Origin: JAXDMU01 sp963762435
GTDB lineage: Bacteria > Pseudomonadota > Alphaproteobacteria > ATCC43930 > CGMCC-115725
Reading direction: 5' to 3'
DNA: 64,000 nt
Assembly (NCBI GenBank): GCA_963762435.1
Contig: CAVXLN010000003.1
Coordinates: 310,001 to 374,000 of the forward strand
Position 1 is the stretch's first letter; every line of letters begins with the position of its first letter. This document shows positions 62,917-64,000 of this stretch, one piece after another. The translations under genes and the position numbers were made by a program. The notes beneath the pieces are model-generated. The model was not told the origin of the DNA. It made no database searches and was given only the letters and a program-made list of their open reading frames with translations.

Positions 62917-63351
62917 GTGAGCTTCCCCGCACCTATCCCGGGCATGGTTATTCGCTATGCCTATCTTTGGCGTGCGGATTATTTGCGGGGCCTTGAGGAG
63001 GGAACGAAGGACCGTCCCTGCGCCATTCTGCTCGCCGTGACCAACGAAGCGGGCGACCGGAAGGTTCTGGTTCTGCCGATCACGCATACGCCGCCGCGAG
63101 TTGCCGATCACGCCATCGAAATCCCGCTCGCGACCAAGCACCGGCTCGGCCTTGATCACGAGCGCTCCTGGATCGTCCTGACCGAGGCCAACCGCTTCGT
63201 CTGGCCGGGACCGGATTTACGGCCGGCAATTCCGGGCGATGCGACGAGTGTTCTTTACGGCGAATTGCCCGGCAACTTCTTCCGGAAGGTCAGGGAACGC
63301 TGGCTCGCGCTGTCGACTTCCCGGCGAGCCGTCGTTCCCCGGGCCGAATGA
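62917..63351 (+). CDS. PemK/MazF-like toxin of a type II system
   Basis: This 144-residue protein starts at GTG 62917. VIRYAYLWRADYLRGLEEGTKDRPCAILLAV, VLVLPITHTPP, and SVLYGELPGNFFRKVRERWL have the beta-barrel pattern of PemK/MazF-like endoribonucleases, with the DRPCAIL block of that family. It resembles the longer hypothetical-toxin branch found after Phd antitoxins. It probably cleaves mRNA when free of antitoxin; this is inferred. The start lies 3 bp after the antitoxin stop. Confidence 0.75.
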   Translation: MSFPAPIPGMVIRYAYLWRADYLRGLEEGTKDRPCAILLAVTNEAGDRKVLVLPITHTPPRVADHAIEIPLATKHRLGLDHERSWIVLTEANRFVWPGPDLRPAIPGDATSVLYGELPGNFFRKVRERWLALSTSRRAVVPRAE

Positions 63352-63390
63352 AGGGCCCCGCCGCCGGCGAGGCCCGTTCCCCATTCCCGC

Positions 63391-63717
63391 TCAATACCGA
63401 AAGGTGATCACATAATCCTGCCCGGCGCACTCCAGGCAGGAAACCGCCTCGACGGCGCGGCGCGTCTCGTCATCGAGGGAGGCCGTGCGGGCATCGCGGA
63501 TGACGCCGATCCGCTCGGGATGACCGTCGGCGCCGACATGGAAGCGCACCAGCATGGTACCGGGCGCGGCGTGGGTTTCGGAAGAGGAGGCAGGCACCGC
63601 CCCGCTGGCCGAGGCCGAAAGGATCGAGCGGGCCGGCGCATTGGCCGATGCGGTGGTCGCCGTGAAGGGCACGTAGCCCATCATGGCGATGGCAATGGCG
63701 AGAAAGAAAAAACGCAT
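63391..63717 (-). CDS. Small secreted protein with TonB-C-like domain
   Basis: This 108-residue protein has a signal peptide (MRFFFLAIAIAMMGYVPFTATTASA), a Ser/Ala-rich linker and a C-terminal unit. The unit reads VRFHVGADGHPERIGVIRDARTASLDDETRRAVEAV and resembles the TonB C-terminal fold. Two cysteines (SCLECAG) in the last third may form a disulfide. It is too short to span the periplasm, so a full TonB role is unlikely; the function is unknown. It is convergent with the toxin gene. Confidence 0.6.
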   Translation of the reverse strand: MRFFFLAIAIAMMGYVPFTATTASANAPARSILSASASGAVPASSSETHAAPGTMLVRFHVGADGHPERIGVIRDARTASLDDETRRAVEAVSCLECAGQDYVITFRY

Positions 63718-64000
63718 GATGATTACCCTCGCGCGTCAATCGATTGAAATCCTGCTCGCCTTGCTCAATTCACCGATACTGACGATCGGCGATATTGAGT
63801 GGCAGCAGACAGGGCGAGACTGGCGAGGTGCCGGGATTTAGGTCTTTAAACCAGGACCTTAAGAACTCTTAATTCTTCTTAAGACTGGTAAAACCGGGCC
63901 GATTCCGATGGACGGGACGGATCGGAAGCGTAAATTGCCGGCCCATAGTCAATGCTATTCACATCGAGGGGCGGCGATGGAGTCGGCGTCTTGCTTTCGA
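63718..64000. other. Intergenic region at window end with an AT-rich palindrome
   Basis: No gene is seen in these 283 bp. An AT-rich patch at 63841-63890 contains cttaagaa (63858-63865) and ttcttaag (63876-63883), extended by ccag...ctgg to a 38 nt imperfect palindrome (63851-63888). It may be an operator or promoter for a gene beyond the window. Confidence 0.5.

Overview
The window is about 64 kb of GC-rich, densely packed bacterial chromosome. The gene content points to an alphaproteobacterium, probably Rhodospirillales or a close relative: hopanoid head-group genes hpnIJKL, ubiquinone genes coq7 and coq9, aerobic cobF, a two-subunit methylmalonyl-CoA mutase with a PccR/RamB-type regulator, and dispersed palindromic repeats of a kind common in that class. 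Genus cannot be fixed from this sequence. Genes sit in short operons, often with ATGA or TGATG stop/start overlaps, and several use TTG, GTG or probably CTG starts.

Layout. 1-4.7 kb: the 3' part of an M14 carboxypeptidase, an NrtR-like NUDIX regulator, a PAS_5 protein, a small stress membrane protein and a TPR/glycosyltransferase fusion. 5-9.4 kb: hopanoid cluster hpnI-hpnJ-hpnK-hpnL. 9.4-15.5 kb: a HAD phosphatase, an Lrp/AsnC regulator divergent from a CPBP protease, asnB coupled to a marR gene, and a beta-barrel porin. 15.5-22.8 kb: quinone oxidoreductase, a DegP-type protease with a strong terminator, two GST-like proteins, coq7-dsbB, a DedA/YqaA-like protein and a methyltransferase. 22.9-27.4 kb: an ABC importer operon ending in a class III phosphodiesterase. 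27.4 kb: tRNA-Leu(CAA).

27.7-37.8 kb is organised around vitamin B12. Class Ia ribonucleotide reductase nrdAB lies behind a cobalamin riboswitch, next to cobF. Then comes B12-dependent methylmalonyl-CoA mutase (mutA-mutB), divergent from its probable short-chain acyl-CoA-responsive regulator. 37.8-44.2 kb holds NTF2-like proteins, a LysR regulator, a PF04185 phosphoesterase, a frameshifted isochorismatase gene, a zinc alcohol dehydrogenase and a nitronate monooxygenase-like enzyme.

44.3-47.6 kb contains a membrane DUF3365 protein with a c-heme motif, followed 4 nt later by a Ser/Thr kinase with a duplicated C-terminal module. An IS630-type element sits exactly at the kinase stop codon. 47.6-54.9 kb: P-loop kinase, DEAD-box helicase overlapping pirin, GGDEF protein, purEK with a clear promoter, an NTF2-like protein, a 50-codon secreted peptide gene, coq9 and def. 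55-60.2 kb: an RND efflux operon with a coupled SDR. 60.5-64 kb: a large secreted alpha/beta hydrolase, a Phd/PemK-type toxin-antitoxin pair with a readable promoter/operator, and a small TonB-C-like secreted protein.

No CRISPR array, prophage or rRNA operon was seen. The best candidates for something undescribed are the heme-sensor/kinase pair and the B12 control of nrdAB.
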